64,000 nucleotides of DNA from Rhodobacteraceae bacterium HLUCCA12 (GCA_001314715.1 LJSV01000002.1:186001-250000); one strand, 5' to 3'. Numbered from the stretch's first letter, positions 9,632-18,683 are shown. Notes: generated by a model not told the origin, from the letters alone. Made by a program: numbers and translations.

Positions 9632-10561
9632 TCAGGCCTTGCCGCGATAGATGTCGATCAGCTTGCCCAGCATCGCCAGCGCCTCGTCGCGCGGCCGCTG
9701 AAAGCTGTTGCGCCCGATGATCGATCCGTTGCCGCCGCCGTCACGGATGGCGCGGGCATCGTCATAGACCGAATCCGCGCCCTTTTTCGCACCACCCGAG
9801 AACACCACGATCCGCCGCCCGTTGAAGCTGGCTTGCATGCAGTGGCGCACCCGTGCGGCCTGCGTGGCGATGTCGATGCCCTCGGCCTCGTAGACCTTCT
9901 TGGCCTCGGGCAGCATCAGGTGGTCGGTGGACAGCTTGATCTTGATGACATGCGCGCCCAGCAGCGCGGCGATCTGGGCGGCATAGGCGGCGACGTCGAT
10001 CCCGGTTTCGCCGTCCTTCGTCACCGCCTCGCCACGCGGATACGACCAGATCACGGTGGCGACGCCCTTGCGCGCGGCCTCTTCGCGCATCGCGCTGATT
10101 TCCTCGTACATCTCCAGTTGCGCATCCGAACCGGGATAGATGGTAAAGCCGATCGCCGAACAGCCCAGCCGCAACGCGTCATCGACCGACGCCGTGATCG
10201 CCTGGTTCTTGCCCGCGCTTTCGGCCATCAGCGAATTGGCCGAATTGGCCTTGAGGATCGTCGGGATTTGCCCGGCATAGCTGTCCGCCCCGGCTTCGAT
10301 CATGCCCAGCGGCGCGGCATAGGCGTTCAACCCTGCATCGATCGCCAGCTGGTAGTGGTACTGCGGGTCATAGGCGGCCGGGTTCGCGGCAAAGCTGCGT
10401 GCGGGCCCATGTTCGAACCCCTGATCGACCGGCAGGATGATCATCTTGCCGGTGCCGCCCAGTTTGCCGTGCATCAGCATCCGGCACAGGTTGGCCTTCA
10501 CGCCGGGGGTTTCGCCTTCGTAGTTGGAAAGGATTTTCTGAACAATTCGCGTCGCGCGCAT
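9632..10561 (-). CDS. Class I fructose-bisphosphate aldolase (DhnA/FbaB type)
   Basis: Cleaves fructose 1,6-bisphosphate through a Schiff-base lysine in glycolysis/gluconeogenesis. The 309-aa protein resembles the archaeal-type/DhnA class I aldolases: an early PVDQGFEHGP block, GFTIYPGS, HVIKIKLS holding a candidate catalytic Lys, and a VFSGGAKK phosphate-binding loop near the C-terminus. I start at 10561 because GAGGAG precedes that ATG; the upstream extension to 10621 has no such site. It lies between two DNA alkylation-repair genes; no functional link is evident. Alternative aldolases of the same fold cannot be fully excluded. Confidence 0.88.
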   Translation of the reverse strand: MRATRIVQKILSNYEGETPGVKANLCRMLMHGKLGGTGKMIILPVDQGFEHGPARSFAANPAAYDPQYHYQLAIDAGLNAYAAPLGMIEAGADSYAGQIPTILKANSANSLMAESAGKNQAITASVDDALRLGCSAIGFTIYPGSDAQLEMYEEISAMREEAARKGVATVIWSYPRGEAVTKDGETGIDVAAYAAQIAALLGAHVIKIKLSTDHLMLPEAKKVYEAEGIDIATQAARVRHCMQASFNGRRIVVFSGGAKKGADSVYDDARAIRDGGGNGSIIGRNSFQRPRDEALAMLGKLIDIYRGKA

Positions 10562-10666
10562 GGGCGGGCTCCTCTGTTGGCATGTTGGCGCAGGGATAGA
10601 TTGGGAAATGCGGCACGGCAATGGTCAAGCCATGGCGTTACCGCTCTCATGGTGAATTTCTCCCGG

Positions 10667-11362
10667 TCAGGCACCAATATGGCGCAGGGCCTCGCGCCGG
10701 GCAAAGGGTTTCAGGCGCGCGCCATGCACCGCGATCCAGTCGCGCACGCGCTGGGGATTGTGTTTCGACAGGTCGCGCAACCACCAGCCGATCGCCTTCT
10801 GGATGAACCAGTCGTGGTCGTCGGCATAGGTCTCGGCCCAGCCCAGAACGCGCTCACGCACCGCCAGATCGGCTGCCTTGGGATGTGTCAGCCGGGTCCA
10901 GGGCAGGGTCATCACCAGGGCGGCGCGGCGGGTCCACATATTGGGGTGGCGGGTCCAGGTTTCGACCGTGTCGAGCCGCGCGGGATCGGCCACAAGCCGT
11001 TTACCGCCTGCGGCGGCGGCGTGATCGGCAATTGCCCAACTGTCGAACTGCGGCACCCAGCCCGCAATCAGGGCCCAGGCCGCCTGGTCGTCAGGCCGGA
11101 TGCGCGCCTGTAACAAGAGCTTGGCAGCCGCGATCCGGGCCTCGTGAATGTCGCTTTGCCAGAGCGCCGATGCCAGTGCCAGGCGTTCGTCCAGCGTGCA
11201 GGCCGCCCGCCAGTCCTTGACCAGCGCCTCGATCTGCGGGACCGCCACCCCCAGGAACGGCCGGTCGGTCTTGTGATAGGCGGCCATTTCGGCGGCCTTT
11301 TCCGGGTCGGCCAGCGCCCGCAGCGCGGCCAGTGCCTGATCGTCCGTGGGGTTGTCGTTCAT
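10667..11362 (-). CDS. AlkD-like DNA alkylation repair protein
   Basis: HEAT-repeat-type DNA alkylation repair protein, a DNA glycosylase family for N3/N7-alkylated purines. The all-helical 231-aa product contains WVPQFDSWAIADH, TWTRHPNMWTRRAALV and a C-terminal DDHDWFIQKAIGWWLRDLSKHNP block that is typical of the family's aromatic/basic DNA-binding surface. An alternative GTG start at 11407 would overlap the glmS stop as GTGA, so the gene is probably co-transcribed with glmU-glmS. No DNA-damage operator was seen upstream. Confidence 0.87.
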   Translation of the reverse strand: MNDNPTDDQALAALRALADPEKAAEMAAYHKTDRPFLGVAVPQIEALVKDWRAACTLDERLALASALWQSDIHEARIAAAKLLLQARIRPDDQAAWALIAGWVPQFDSWAIADHAAAAGGKRLVADPARLDTVETWTRHPNMWTRRAALVMTLPWTRLTHPKAADLAVRERVLGWAETYADDHDWFIQKAIGWWLRDLSKHNPQRVRDWIAVHGARLKPFARREALRHIGA

Positions 11363-11403
11363 GGCCGTCTCGCTGCGATGCGGTGGCGCGCGCCCGTTTC
11401 GTG

Positions 11404-13221
11404 TCACTCGACGGTGACGGATTTCGCCAGGTTGCGGGGCTGGTCGACATCGGTGCCGCGCGCCAGGGCGGTGTGATAGGCCAGAAGCTGGGCGGGAACG
11501 GCATAGATCATGGGCGCGATCAGGTCCGGCACCTTGGGCATGGTTATGTGCTGCCAGACCGCGCCGGCCTCTTCCAGACCCGCCCGATCCGAGATCAGCA
11601 GCACCTGGCCATGGCGCGCCATGACCTCCTGCATGTTCGAAACGGTCTTTTCGAACAGGGCGTCGCGCGGCGCCAGCACCACCACGGGCATGGTTTCCTC
11701 GATCAGGGCGATGGGCCCATGCTTGAGTTCGCCCGAGGCATAGCCCTCGGCATGGGTATAGCTGACTTCCTTGAGCTTCAGCGCCGCTTCCAGCGCAAGC
11801 GGATACATCGTGCCGCGGCCCAGAAACAACACATCGCTGGCGGGAGCGAGTTTCTGGGCGATGGCCTCGATCTCGCCTTCACGGTCGAGGGCCCGGCGCA
11901 TCTGCCGGGGCAGGTCGGCCAGCGTTTGCAGCTGGCGGGAAACGTCGCCGGCGCTCAATGTCCCGCGATCCAGACCCGCCTTGAGCGCCAGCAACTGCAG
12001 CACCAGCAACTGGGCGGTGAACCCCTTGGTCGAGGCCACGCTGATTTCCGGCCCGGCCAGGATCGGCAGCGCAACATCGGTTTCGCGGGCGATGGACGAG
12101 GTCGGCACATTGATCACGCCGATGGTGCGGGCCACCTGATCCTTGACATGGCGCAGCGCGGCCAGCGTGTCGGCGGTTTCGCCCGATTGGCTGATGAAGA
12201 TCGCCACGCCGCGATCCGACACGACCGGCTGGCGATAGCGGTATTCCGAGGCGATGTCGGTCTCGACCGGTATCCGCGCCAATTGCTCGAACCAGTATTT
12301 CGCCACCTGCGCGGCATAGAACCCGGTGCCACAGGCGACCAGCGTGATCCGGTCGCAGTCGCGGAAATCCACGGTCTCGGGCAATGCCAGCGCCGTGCCG
12401 TCGGCATCGAGATGAAATTTCAGCGCGGCTTGCAGGATGCCGGGCTGCTCGGCGATCTCCTTGGCCATGAAATGGCGATACCCGCCCTTGTCGACCCGCG
12501 TCTGGTCCATCCGGATGCGGCTGATGGCGCGGTTGGCGCGCCGGCCCTCGGCATCGAAGATTTCGGCGCCCGCGCGGGTCAGCACCGCCCAGTCGCCCTC
12601 TTCCAGATAGGTGATCTGGTCGGTCATCGGCGCCAGCGCGATGGCGTCCGATCCCAGATACATCTCGCCTTCGCCATGACCGATCGCCAGCGGCGATCCG
12701 CGGCGCGCGGCGATCATCAGATCGTCCTCGCCCTCGAACAGGAAGGCCAGCGCGAACGCCCCTTCCAGACGTGCCAGCGTCGCGGCTGCGGCCTCGACGG
12801 GGGTCATGCCCTCGTCCAGGTGGCGGCGGGTCAGCATGGCGACGGTCTCGGTGTCGGTCTCGGTTTCGTGCACCAGACCGGCGGCGGAAAGCTCGGCGCG
12901 CAGGGTCTTGAAATTCTCGATGATGCCGTTGTGAACCACCGCGACCCGGCCGGAACGGTGCGGATGGGCATTGCTTTCGGTCGGGGCGCCATGCGTGGCC
13001 CAGCGGGTATGGCCGATGCCGGCCTTGCCGACCAGCGGATCATGCACCAGCGCGTCCGACAGGTTCACCAGCTTGCCCACGGCGCGCCGCCGTTCCAGCT
13101 TGCCGTCACTGACCACCGCGATCCCGGCACTGTCATAACCGCGGTATTCCAGCCGTTTCAGGGCCTCAAGGATCAGCGGCGCGACCTCATGCGTTCCAAG
13201 GACGCCAACGATTCCACACAT
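11404..13221 (-). CDS. glmS: Glutamine--fructose-6-phosphate aminotransferase (isomerizing)
   Basis: Makes glucosamine-6-phosphate from fructose-6-phosphate and glutamine, the first step toward UDP-GlcNAc for peptidoglycan and lipid A. The N-terminus MCGIVG supplies the Cys2 nucleophile of the glutaminase domain; two SIS sugar-isomerase domains follow (SQSGETADT and LGRGTMYPLALE), and the C-terminus ends in the family-like AKSVTVE. The 605-aa length is usual. It starts two bases after the glmU stop, so glmU-glmS form one transcription unit on the minus strand. No glmS ribozyme is present or expected in this group. Confidence 0.98.
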   Translation of the reverse strand: MCGIVGVLGTHEVAPLILEALKRLEYRGYDSAGIAVVSDGKLERRRAVGKLVNLSDALVHDPLVGKAGIGHTRWATHGAPTESNAHPHRSGRVAVVHNGIIENFKTLRAELSAAGLVHETETDTETVAMLTRRHLDEGMTPVEAAAATLARLEGAFALAFLFEGEDDLMIAARRGSPLAIGHGEGEMYLGSDAIALAPMTDQITYLEEGDWAVLTRAGAEIFDAEGRRANRAISRIRMDQTRVDKGGYRHFMAKEIAEQPGILQAALKFHLDADGTALALPETVDFRDCDRITLVACGTGFYAAQVAKYWFEQLARIPVETDIASEYRYRQPVVSDRGVAIFISQSGETADTLAALRHVKDQVARTIGVINVPTSSIARETDVALPILAGPEISVASTKGFTAQLLVLQLLALKAGLDRGTLSAGDVSRQLQTLADLPRQMRRALDREGEIEAIAQKLAPASDVLFLGRGTMYPLALEAALKLKEVSYTHAEGYASGELKHGPIALIEETMPVVVLAPRDALFEKTVSNMQEVMARHGQVLLISDRAGLEEAGAVWQHITMPKVPDLIAPMIYAVPAQLLAYHTALARGTDVDQPRNLAKSVTVE

Positions 13222-13223
13222 GT

Positions 13224-14573
13224 TCAGTCCTCGCGCGATCCTGCCTTCAAAGCCAGAAGGCGTGCCCGCAGCCTGGATGCCAGGCCCGGCTTGTTGACTT
13301 GCCGCGCCCGCGCCAGCGCCAGCGCGCCCGCGGGCACATCCTGCGTGATGACCGAGCCCGAGCCGGTCATCGCATCCGCGCCCACATGGACGGGGGCCAC
13401 AAGCATTGTATCCGATCCGATGAACGCGCCCGCGCCGATCTCGGTGCGGTGCTTCATGACCCCGTCATAGTTGCAGGTCACGGTTCCCGCCCCGATATTG
13501 GCGCCCGCTCCCAGGCTGGCATCGCCGATATAGGACAGGTGATTGACCTTGGCGCCTGCGTCCAGAATGGCGTTCTTGATCTCGACGAAGTTTCCGACGC
13601 GCACGTCTTCGGCAAGTTCGGTGCCGGGGCGCAGGCGGGCAAAGGGGCCAACCTGCGCGCCGCGGCTGACATGGCAGCCTTCGAGGTGGCAGAAAGGCCT
13701 GATGTCGGCATCGCTTTCGATCGTGACGCCGGGGCCGAACACCACATTCGGCCAGATCACCGTGTCGCGCCCAATCGCCGTGTCGAGTGCAAAGAAGACC
13801 GTCTCGGGCGCGATCATCGTCACGCCGTTGTCCAGCGCCTCGGCGCGCGCGCGCGCCTGGAAAGCGGCCTCGGCCGCGGCGAGTTCGGCGCGGGTATTGA
13901 TACCCAGCGTCTCTGCCTCGGGGCAGGTGACGACCCCGGCCGACAGGCCGCGTGCACGCGCCAGCGCGACGATATCGGTCAGGTAGTATTCGCCCGCGGC
14001 ATTGGCATTGCCCACCTCGGCGACGAGTTCGAACAAGACGCTTGCATCGGCGCAGACGACGCCCGAGTTGCACAGGGTGATCGCGCGTTCGGCCGCGGTG
14101 GCATCTTTGTATTCGACGATCCGTTCTAGCCTGTCGCCGGCCGTTACCAGCCGCCCGTAGCGCCCCGGATCGATGGCTTCGAACCCCAGCACGACCACCG
14201 CATGGTGCGCGCGCGCCGCGATCATCGCCGTCAGGGTTTGCGCGCTGACAAAGGGGGTGTCGCCATAAAGGACGATCACGTCGCCCGCCGCCCCTTCCAG
14301 CGCGTCGCGCACCTGCAAAACGGCGTGGGCGGTGCCCAGTTGTTCGCCCTGATGCACGATCCGCGCGTCTGGATCGTGGGCCAGGGCGGCCTTCGCAACC
14401 GCCTCGGCGCCATGTCCGGTGACGACCACCACGCGTTCGGGTTCCAGCGCCGCGCCTGCCTGCATCGCATGCGCCAGCAACGGCGCGCCGCCCAGAGGGT
14501 GCAGAACCTTCGGGCGATCGGAATTCATGCGGCTGCCCATACCGGCGGCCAGAATGACAAGCGAAACTGACAT
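13224..14573 (-). CDS. glmU: Bifunctional GlmU (GlcN-1-P acetyltransferase / GlcNAc-1-P uridyltransferase)
   Basis: Catalyses the last two steps to UDP-GlcNAc. The N-terminal uridyltransferase domain starts with LAAGMGSRMNSDRPK (nucleotide-binding loop), and the C-terminal half shows the hexapeptide-repeat left-handed beta-helix with NFVEIKNA, HLSYIGDA and GAGTVTCNYDG acetyltransferase motifs. Its 449 aa are near the usual length. It leads the glmU-glmS pair; its product also feeds the lpxA pathway encoded further along the window. Confidence 0.97.
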   Translation of the reverse strand: MSVSLVILAAGMGSRMNSDRPKVLHPLGGAPLLAHAMQAGAALEPERVVVVTGHGAEAVAKAALAHDPDARIVHQGEQLGTAHAVLQVRDALEGAAGDVIVLYGDTPFVSAQTLTAMIAARAHHAVVVLGFEAIDPGRYGRLVTAGDRLERIVEYKDATAAERAITLCNSGVVCADASVLFELVAEVGNANAAGEYYLTDIVALARARGLSAGVVTCPEAETLGINTRAELAAAEAAFQARARAEALDNGVTMIAPETVFFALDTAIGRDTVIWPNVVFGPGVTIESDADIRPFCHLEGCHVSRGAQVGPFARLRPGTELAEDVRVGNFVEIKNAILDAGAKVNHLSYIGDASLGAGANIGAGTVTCNYDGVMKHRTEIGAGAFIGSDTMLVAPVHVGADAMTGSGSVITQDVPAGALALARARQVNKPGLASRLRARLLALKAGSRED

Positions 14574-14597
14574 ATTTCGTCCCAGAATGATCGCCCC

Positions 14598-14625
14598 GTT
14601 CTATCCGATGGCCACGCTGTTGCAA
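14598..14625 (-). promoter_or_regulatory. Putative promoter of glmU-glmS
   Basis: On the minus strand, TTGCAA (14625-14620) and TAGAAC (14603-14598) are separated by 16 bases, about 25 bases before the glmU ATG. This fits a sigma-70 promoter of the TAGA -10 type seen elsewhere in this window. Position only; untested. Confidence 0.45.
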
Positions 14626-14686
14626 GCGCGCGCGGACTCACATCGCGTGACAGTCTGAAACAAGGCAAGAAAGCGCCGCTTTGGGC

Positions 14687-14748
14687 TTCATCTTGCCAAT
14701 CAATACGCGCGGGTGAATTGGCCGCAGGCCAAGAGGGGCGCAGCCCCT
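14687..14748 (+). repeat. Dispersed double-hairpin repeat, copy B
   Basis: Same architecture as copy A: TTCATCTTGCC, an AATACG block, a GGGTGAA block, hairpin 1 TTGGCC-GCA-GGCCAA and hairpin 2 GGGGC-GCA-GCCCC. The stems differ from copies A and C but stay fully complementary, with a conserved GCA loop in hairpin 1. It sits just downstream of the ASKHA-protein gene on the opposite strand. Confidence 0.8.
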
Positions 14749-14776
14749 GGCGCTGATGATGGCGCGCGCGCCGCGC

Positions 14777-16813
14777 TCAGCCGCGTGTCCGCCCACGCCT
14801 GCGCCCGCCACCATCGGCGCCGGTATTGTGGCTGACCACGGGCAGGGTCACCACCCGCGCCAGTTCCGGAAAGCGGTCGATGGCATGCGGTATCGCGCTG
14901 GCATTGACGAAATGTTCCTGAAAGCGTGGCTCGATCGCGGTTTCGACCTTGTGGATGCGCTTGACCTGGGCCTCGATCGCCGCGCGCGCGCCGGCATTGC
15001 ACAGCGCCAGCCGCGCGCCGGTTCCGGCGGCGTTGCCGGCGCTGGTCACCTTGTCCAGCGGGCAATCGGGGATCATGCCCAGAATCATGGCGTGGCGCGC
15101 ACTGATATGCGCCCCGAAGGCCCCCGCCAGCACGACGCGCTCGACCCGCTCGACGCCCATTTCATCCATCAAAAGCCGCGCCCCGGCATAAAGCGCGGCC
15201 TTTGCCAGCTGGATGGCCCGTATATCGCCTTGTGTCACGCTAATGCGCGGGCCGCCGGTATCGGTCGCATCATGGATCAGATATGCATGTGTCCGGCCGT
15301 CGGCGATACAGCGTTCGGTGCCGGTCTGCGCGGGGCTGCCGATCAACCCCGCCGTGTCGACGATGCCGGCAAGCCGCATCTCGGCCACCGCCTCGATGAT
15401 GCCCGAGCCGCAGATGCCGGTGACGCCGGTGCGGGCCGTGGCCTCGCCAAAGCCCGGCTCGTCCGACCACAGGTCCGAGCCGATGACCTTGAAGCGCGGC
15501 TCTTTCGTGCGCGGGTCGATGGCGATGCGTTCGATGGCGCCGGGCGCGGCGCGCTGCCCGCTGGAGATCTGCGCCCCCTCGAAGGCCGGGCCCGTCGGCG
15601 AAGAACATGCCAGAACCCGCTGCCGATTGCCCAGAAGAAGCTCGGCATTGGTGCCGACATCGACGATCAGCACCAGATCGTCGGATTGTTCGGGCGCCTC
15701 GGACAGGGCGACGGCAGCCGCATCCGCCCCGACATGCCCGGCGATACAGGGCAGGATGTAAAGCTGCGCCTCGGGGTTGAGCGCTGTCAATTCCAGCTCG
15801 CGCGCGGGCATGGCCAGGGAATCGGATGTCGCCAGTGCAAACGGCGCCTGGCCCAGTTCGACCGGGTCGATACCCAGAAACAGATGGTGCATGACCGGGT
15901 TGCAGACCAGCACGGCCTCCATGATCGCGGCGGGGTCGGCGCCGGCCTCGGCCGTGACCGATTGCGCCAGCGCGTTGACGGCAAGGCGCACCGCCGCAGT
16001 CATCTCGGCATCGCCGCCGGGGTTCATCATCGCATAGCTGACCCGGCTCATCAGGTCTTCGCCAAAGCGGATCTGGGGGTTCATCACACCGCCCGAAGCG
16101 ATGACCGCACCGTTCGACAGATCGGTCAGATGCGCGGCGATCGTCGTCGAGCCCAGATCGATCGCCAGGCCCAAAAGCGGGCCTTCGTGAAATCCGGGCC
16201 AGATTTCAAGAATCCGCGCCGGGCCGGGCCGGTGATCGGCGAAGATGGCGACCGTCACCGACCAGTTGCCTTGGCGCAGCACCGATTGGAGCTTGCGCAG
16301 AATGCCGGGGCTGGCGGTGATGCCCTCGATATTCCACTGATGCCGCAAGGCGTTGCCCAGACGTTCCAGATCGCCCGAGGGTTCGTGCATATCGGGCTGC
16401 GCAACCTCGACGAAATAAAGGCGCGTCGCCGGGTCCATGGCGATCGCGCGCGCGCTCGCGGCCTTGCGCACGACCTGCCGGTGCAACTGGCTTTCGGGCG
16501 GCACGTCGATAAGAACGTCGCCCTGGATCTGCGCCTGGCATCCCAGCCGCCGCCCGTCGATCAGGCCGCGCTTGTCCTTGTAGCGTTGTTCGACGGCGTT
16601 CCATTCGCTCAGGGCATCGGGGGCGACGGTCAGTCCGTGCTTGGGGTAATTTCCATAGCCCGGCGTGATCTGGCATTTCGAGCAGATCCCGCGCCCGCCG
16701 CAAACGGAATCGAGGTCAACCCCCAGCTGCCGCGCGGCGGTCAGAACCGGCGTGCCCAGCGGAAAGCGCCCGCGCTTGCCGGACGGCGTGAAGACCACCA
16801 ATGCGTCGCTCAT
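14777..16813 (-). CDS. ASKHA-type [2Fe-2S] protein, RACo-like corrinoid activator (DUF4445)
   Basis: A 678-aa protein with an N-terminal plant-type [2Fe-2S] ferredoxin domain (C38, C44, C47, C92) and a large ASKHA-fold ATPase domain containing GLAIDLGSTTIAAHL (about residue 220) and LIVDVGTNAELLL, plus ICGSGIIEAV. In the family such proteins use ATP to drive reductive reactivation of corrinoid proteins in methyl transfer. No corrinoid or methyltransferase gene is visible near it here, so it is an orphan activator by context. The ATG at 16813 is chosen over 16846 because the added residues are not family-like. Confidence 0.85.
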   Translation of the reverse strand: MSDALVVFTPSGKRGRFPLGTPVLTAARQLGVDLDSVCGGRGICSKCQITPGYGNYPKHGLTVAPDALSEWNAVEQRYKDKRGLIDGRRLGCQAQIQGDVLIDVPPESQLHRQVVRKAASARAIAMDPATRLYFVEVAQPDMHEPSGDLERLGNALRHQWNIEGITASPGILRKLQSVLRQGNWSVTVAIFADHRPGPARILEIWPGFHEGPLLGLAIDLGSTTIAAHLTDLSNGAVIASGGVMNPQIRFGEDLMSRVSYAMMNPGGDAEMTAAVRLAVNALAQSVTAEAGADPAAIMEAVLVCNPVMHHLFLGIDPVELGQAPFALATSDSLAMPARELELTALNPEAQLYILPCIAGHVGADAAAVALSEAPEQSDDLVLIVDVGTNAELLLGNRQRVLACSSPTGPAFEGAQISSGQRAAPGAIERIAIDPRTKEPRFKVIGSDLWSDEPGFGEATARTGVTGICGSGIIEAVAEMRLAGIVDTAGLIGSPAQTGTERCIADGRTHAYLIHDATDTGGPRISVTQGDIRAIQLAKAALYAGARLLMDEMGVERVERVVLAGAFGAHISARHAMILGMIPDCPLDKVTSAGNAAGTGARLALCNAGARAAIEAQVKRIHKVETAIEPRFQEHFVNASAIPHAIDRFPELARVVTLPVVSHNTGADGGGRRRGRTRG

Positions 16814-16942
16814 GTCCTGACCTGCCTTCCGCGGTGACAGGCGCAAGATAACCGGGCGGTTTGGCCCGGACAGGGGCAGAACGACATGACCCGGCAGAAA
16901 ACGACCCGCGAGCTGCCGTTCTGCCCGATGCCGATGCGCAGG

Positions 16943-17314
16943 TCAGCCAGGGCGGACCAGCGTGAGCCTGCGGGCAGAGGTGCCATCGGCTGTGGCAGCG
17001 TCCACCATCAGGCGCGCCTCGGCGATCAGGGCGATCATCACCTCGACATGACGCGATGCCCGCCAGGACGCGCCGGCGCATGCCTCGGGCCGCGTGCGCT
17101 GGGTTTCCAGTTCCTCTTCCAGCGCGATCAGGGTGCGCACGGTCTCGGGCCCCAGGGGCGGCGCTGCCGGCAATCGCAGCACGCGGCGCAGATCGGTCTC
17201 GCGCCGATAGTCGGCGGTGCCGATCCGCGCCGCACGCAACAGCAGACGCGGCCGTCGCGATGCTGCGATAGTTGATAAAATGGAAACAATAGGGTCGTGC
17301 GGTGGACAGAACAT
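16943..17314 (-). CDS. DUF6477 family protein
   Basis: Small 123-aa protein of the Rhodobacterales DUF6477 type. Recognised by the pattern: a hydrophilic start, RRPRLLLRAARIGTADYRR, a Glu-rich middle helix and a conserved end block SRHVEVMIALIAEARL. No catalytic motif or membrane segment is evident, and function is unknown. It is divergent from the DUF6456 regulator-like gene, with a shared, AT-richer upstream region (17315-17564). The start at 17314 was chosen because the longer frame to 17404 reads into that region. Confidence 0.75.
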   Translation of the reverse strand: MFCPPHDPIVSILSTIAASRRPRLLLRAARIGTADYRRETDLRRVLRLPAAPPLGPETVRTLIALEEELETQRTRPEACAGASWRASRHVEVMIALIAEARLMVDAATADGTSARRLTLVRPG

Positions 17315-17454
17315 GCGGCATCTCCGGCGCAGGTTTCGGATTGTGCAGGCAAGTGTTACACAACCTTTGCGGGTGTCGCGTGCGGATATTTCCAGCGTTC
17401 GCAAGGTTCAGGACGTGTAGAACTTTGTGAAACATGCTGACCGGATCGACGGGA

Positions 17455-17469
17455 TTAAGGAACCGGTAA
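17455..17469. promoter_or_regulatory. CtrA-like box upstream of the DUF6456 gene
   Basis: TTAA-N7-GTAA (17455-17458 and 17466-17469) matches the alphaproteobacterial CtrA consensus TTAA-N7-TTAA with one mismatch. It lies in the AT-richer intergenic stretch about 95 bases before the chosen start of the DUF6456 gene and about 140 bases before the divergent DUF6477 gene. Single-mismatch sites can occur by chance. Confidence 0.4.
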
Positions 17470-17564
17470 CCAATGCCGAGAATGCTCAATTGTTGAATAA
17501 TGGTAAACAATACGGTGCGAGTGAGCAGTCTGATCTGGAAGATTCAGGAAACGGTGTGTCGTCC

Positions 17565-18668
17565 ATGACCTCCAACCTCAAGCCGATTCACGCGTTGCCG
17601 GCATGGGTGCCGTCGGCGGTGCGTCTGTATCTGTCGCATACCGAGAGCGGGCGCTCGTTGCGCGATATCGCGCGCCACGAGGGGGTGCATGCCTCGACGG
17701 TCTTGCGTCAGGTCCGCCGTTTCGAAGCCCGTCGAGATGATCCATTGGTCGATTGTGCGCTGGATCGACTGTTGCGCGCGCAAATCGGCCGAAACTGTTT
17801 CCAAAATGGGGGTGATCGCGGCATGCTGAGTTCGACTGTCCAATCCTGCGCCGACCGAACCGGCGCGCCACCGCTCCATGCTTTGGACGAGACGCACCTG
17901 AACCAGGAGGCTTGCCGCGTCCTGCGACGGCTGGCCGAGCCTGGTGCATTCCTGGCGGTGGCCGTAGACATGGATCGGGCCGTGGTCTTGCGCGATGGCG
18001 CCGACGGCGCGGTGCGCCTGGCGGTTGTCGAACGCCCGGTTGCCGAGGTCTTCGCGTTGCGTGAATGGATCACCTGCAAGAAACCCGGCCGGGTCGCCCG
18101 CTACGAGATAGCACCCGCCGGCCGCGCACTCTTGCGTGGGCTTCTGGCCGCGCGTGGCGAAGGCCACGAGGCCGGGTCAAAGCCAGAGCCCGGTTCCGAT
18201 GCCTCTCGCGATGAGGGGCACCGCCCACGCCCCTACATCGGTGAAAGCCCGGTGACGGCGCTGGCCCGGCGGCGCGATCACCAGGGCAAACCGTTTCTGA
18301 CCCCCGACCTGGTTGCGGCGGCCGAACGGCTGCGCGAGGATTTCGAGATCGCGCAGATGGAACCCCGAATCACGCAGAACTGGGAGCGCTTTCTGAGCGG
18401 GGGGGCGCGGGAGTCGGGGGCACCTGCCGTGCCGGCGGGTCGGAGTCAACAGGCAGCGCGCGAGCGGGTCGCCCACGCACTGCAGGAACTGGGGCCCGGG
18501 CTTGGCGACATGGCGCTGCGATGCTGCTGCTATCTAGAGGGGCTGGAGACAGCCGAAAAGAAGTTGGGCTGGTCAGCGCGCTCGGGAAAGATCGTGCTGC
18601 GCATCGCGCTGACCCGCCTCAAGCGCCACTACGAGGAGAAGGGAGATGCGGCCAAGCTGATCGGTTGA
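17565..18668 (+). CDS. DUF6456 helix-turn-helix-like protein
   Basis: A 367-aa protein with an N-terminal helix-turn-helix-like segment (RSLRDIARHEGVHASTVLRQ, about residues 28-47) and a C-terminal DUF6456 domain recognised by GKPFLTPDLVAAAERLR, MEPRITQNW and the ending LRIALTRLKRHYE. Probably a DNA-binding regulator specific to Rhodobacterales; targets are unknown. The frame is open back to a GTG at 17427, but that stretch is AT-rich, non-family-like and contains the CtrA-like box, so I use the ATG at 17565. It is divergent from the DUF6477 gene and convergent with fabI. Confidence 0.82.
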   Translation: MTSNLKPIHALPAWVPSAVRLYLSHTESGRSLRDIARHEGVHASTVLRQVRRFEARRDDPLVDCALDRLLRAQIGRNCFQNGGDRGMLSSTVQSCADRTGAPPLHALDETHLNQEACRVLRRLAEPGAFLAVAVDMDRAVVLRDGADGAVRLAVVERPVAEVFALREWITCKKPGRVARYEIAPAGRALLRGLLAARGEGHEAGSKPEPGSDASRDEGHRPRPYIGESPVTALARRRDHQGKPFLTPDLVAAAERLREDFEIAQMEPRITQNWERFLSGGARESGAPAVPAGRSQQAARERVAHALQELGPGLGDMALRCCCYLEGLETAEKKLGWSARSGKIVLRIALTRLKRHYEEKGDAAKLIG

Positions 18669-18683
18669 GCCGTCGCGCGGCGA

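Noticed and set aside
14756-16837. A 693-codon open frame on the plus strand opposite the ASKHA-protein gene
   Set aside because: High GC keeps antisense frames open. The minus-strand translation shows clear family motifs (four Fe-S Cys, ASKHA loops), and the plus-strand one shows none.
16886-17275. Plus-strand ORF of 129 codons antisense to DUF6477
   Set aside because: It has a superficially good start but no family-like features and lies opposite the recognised DUF6477 protein.
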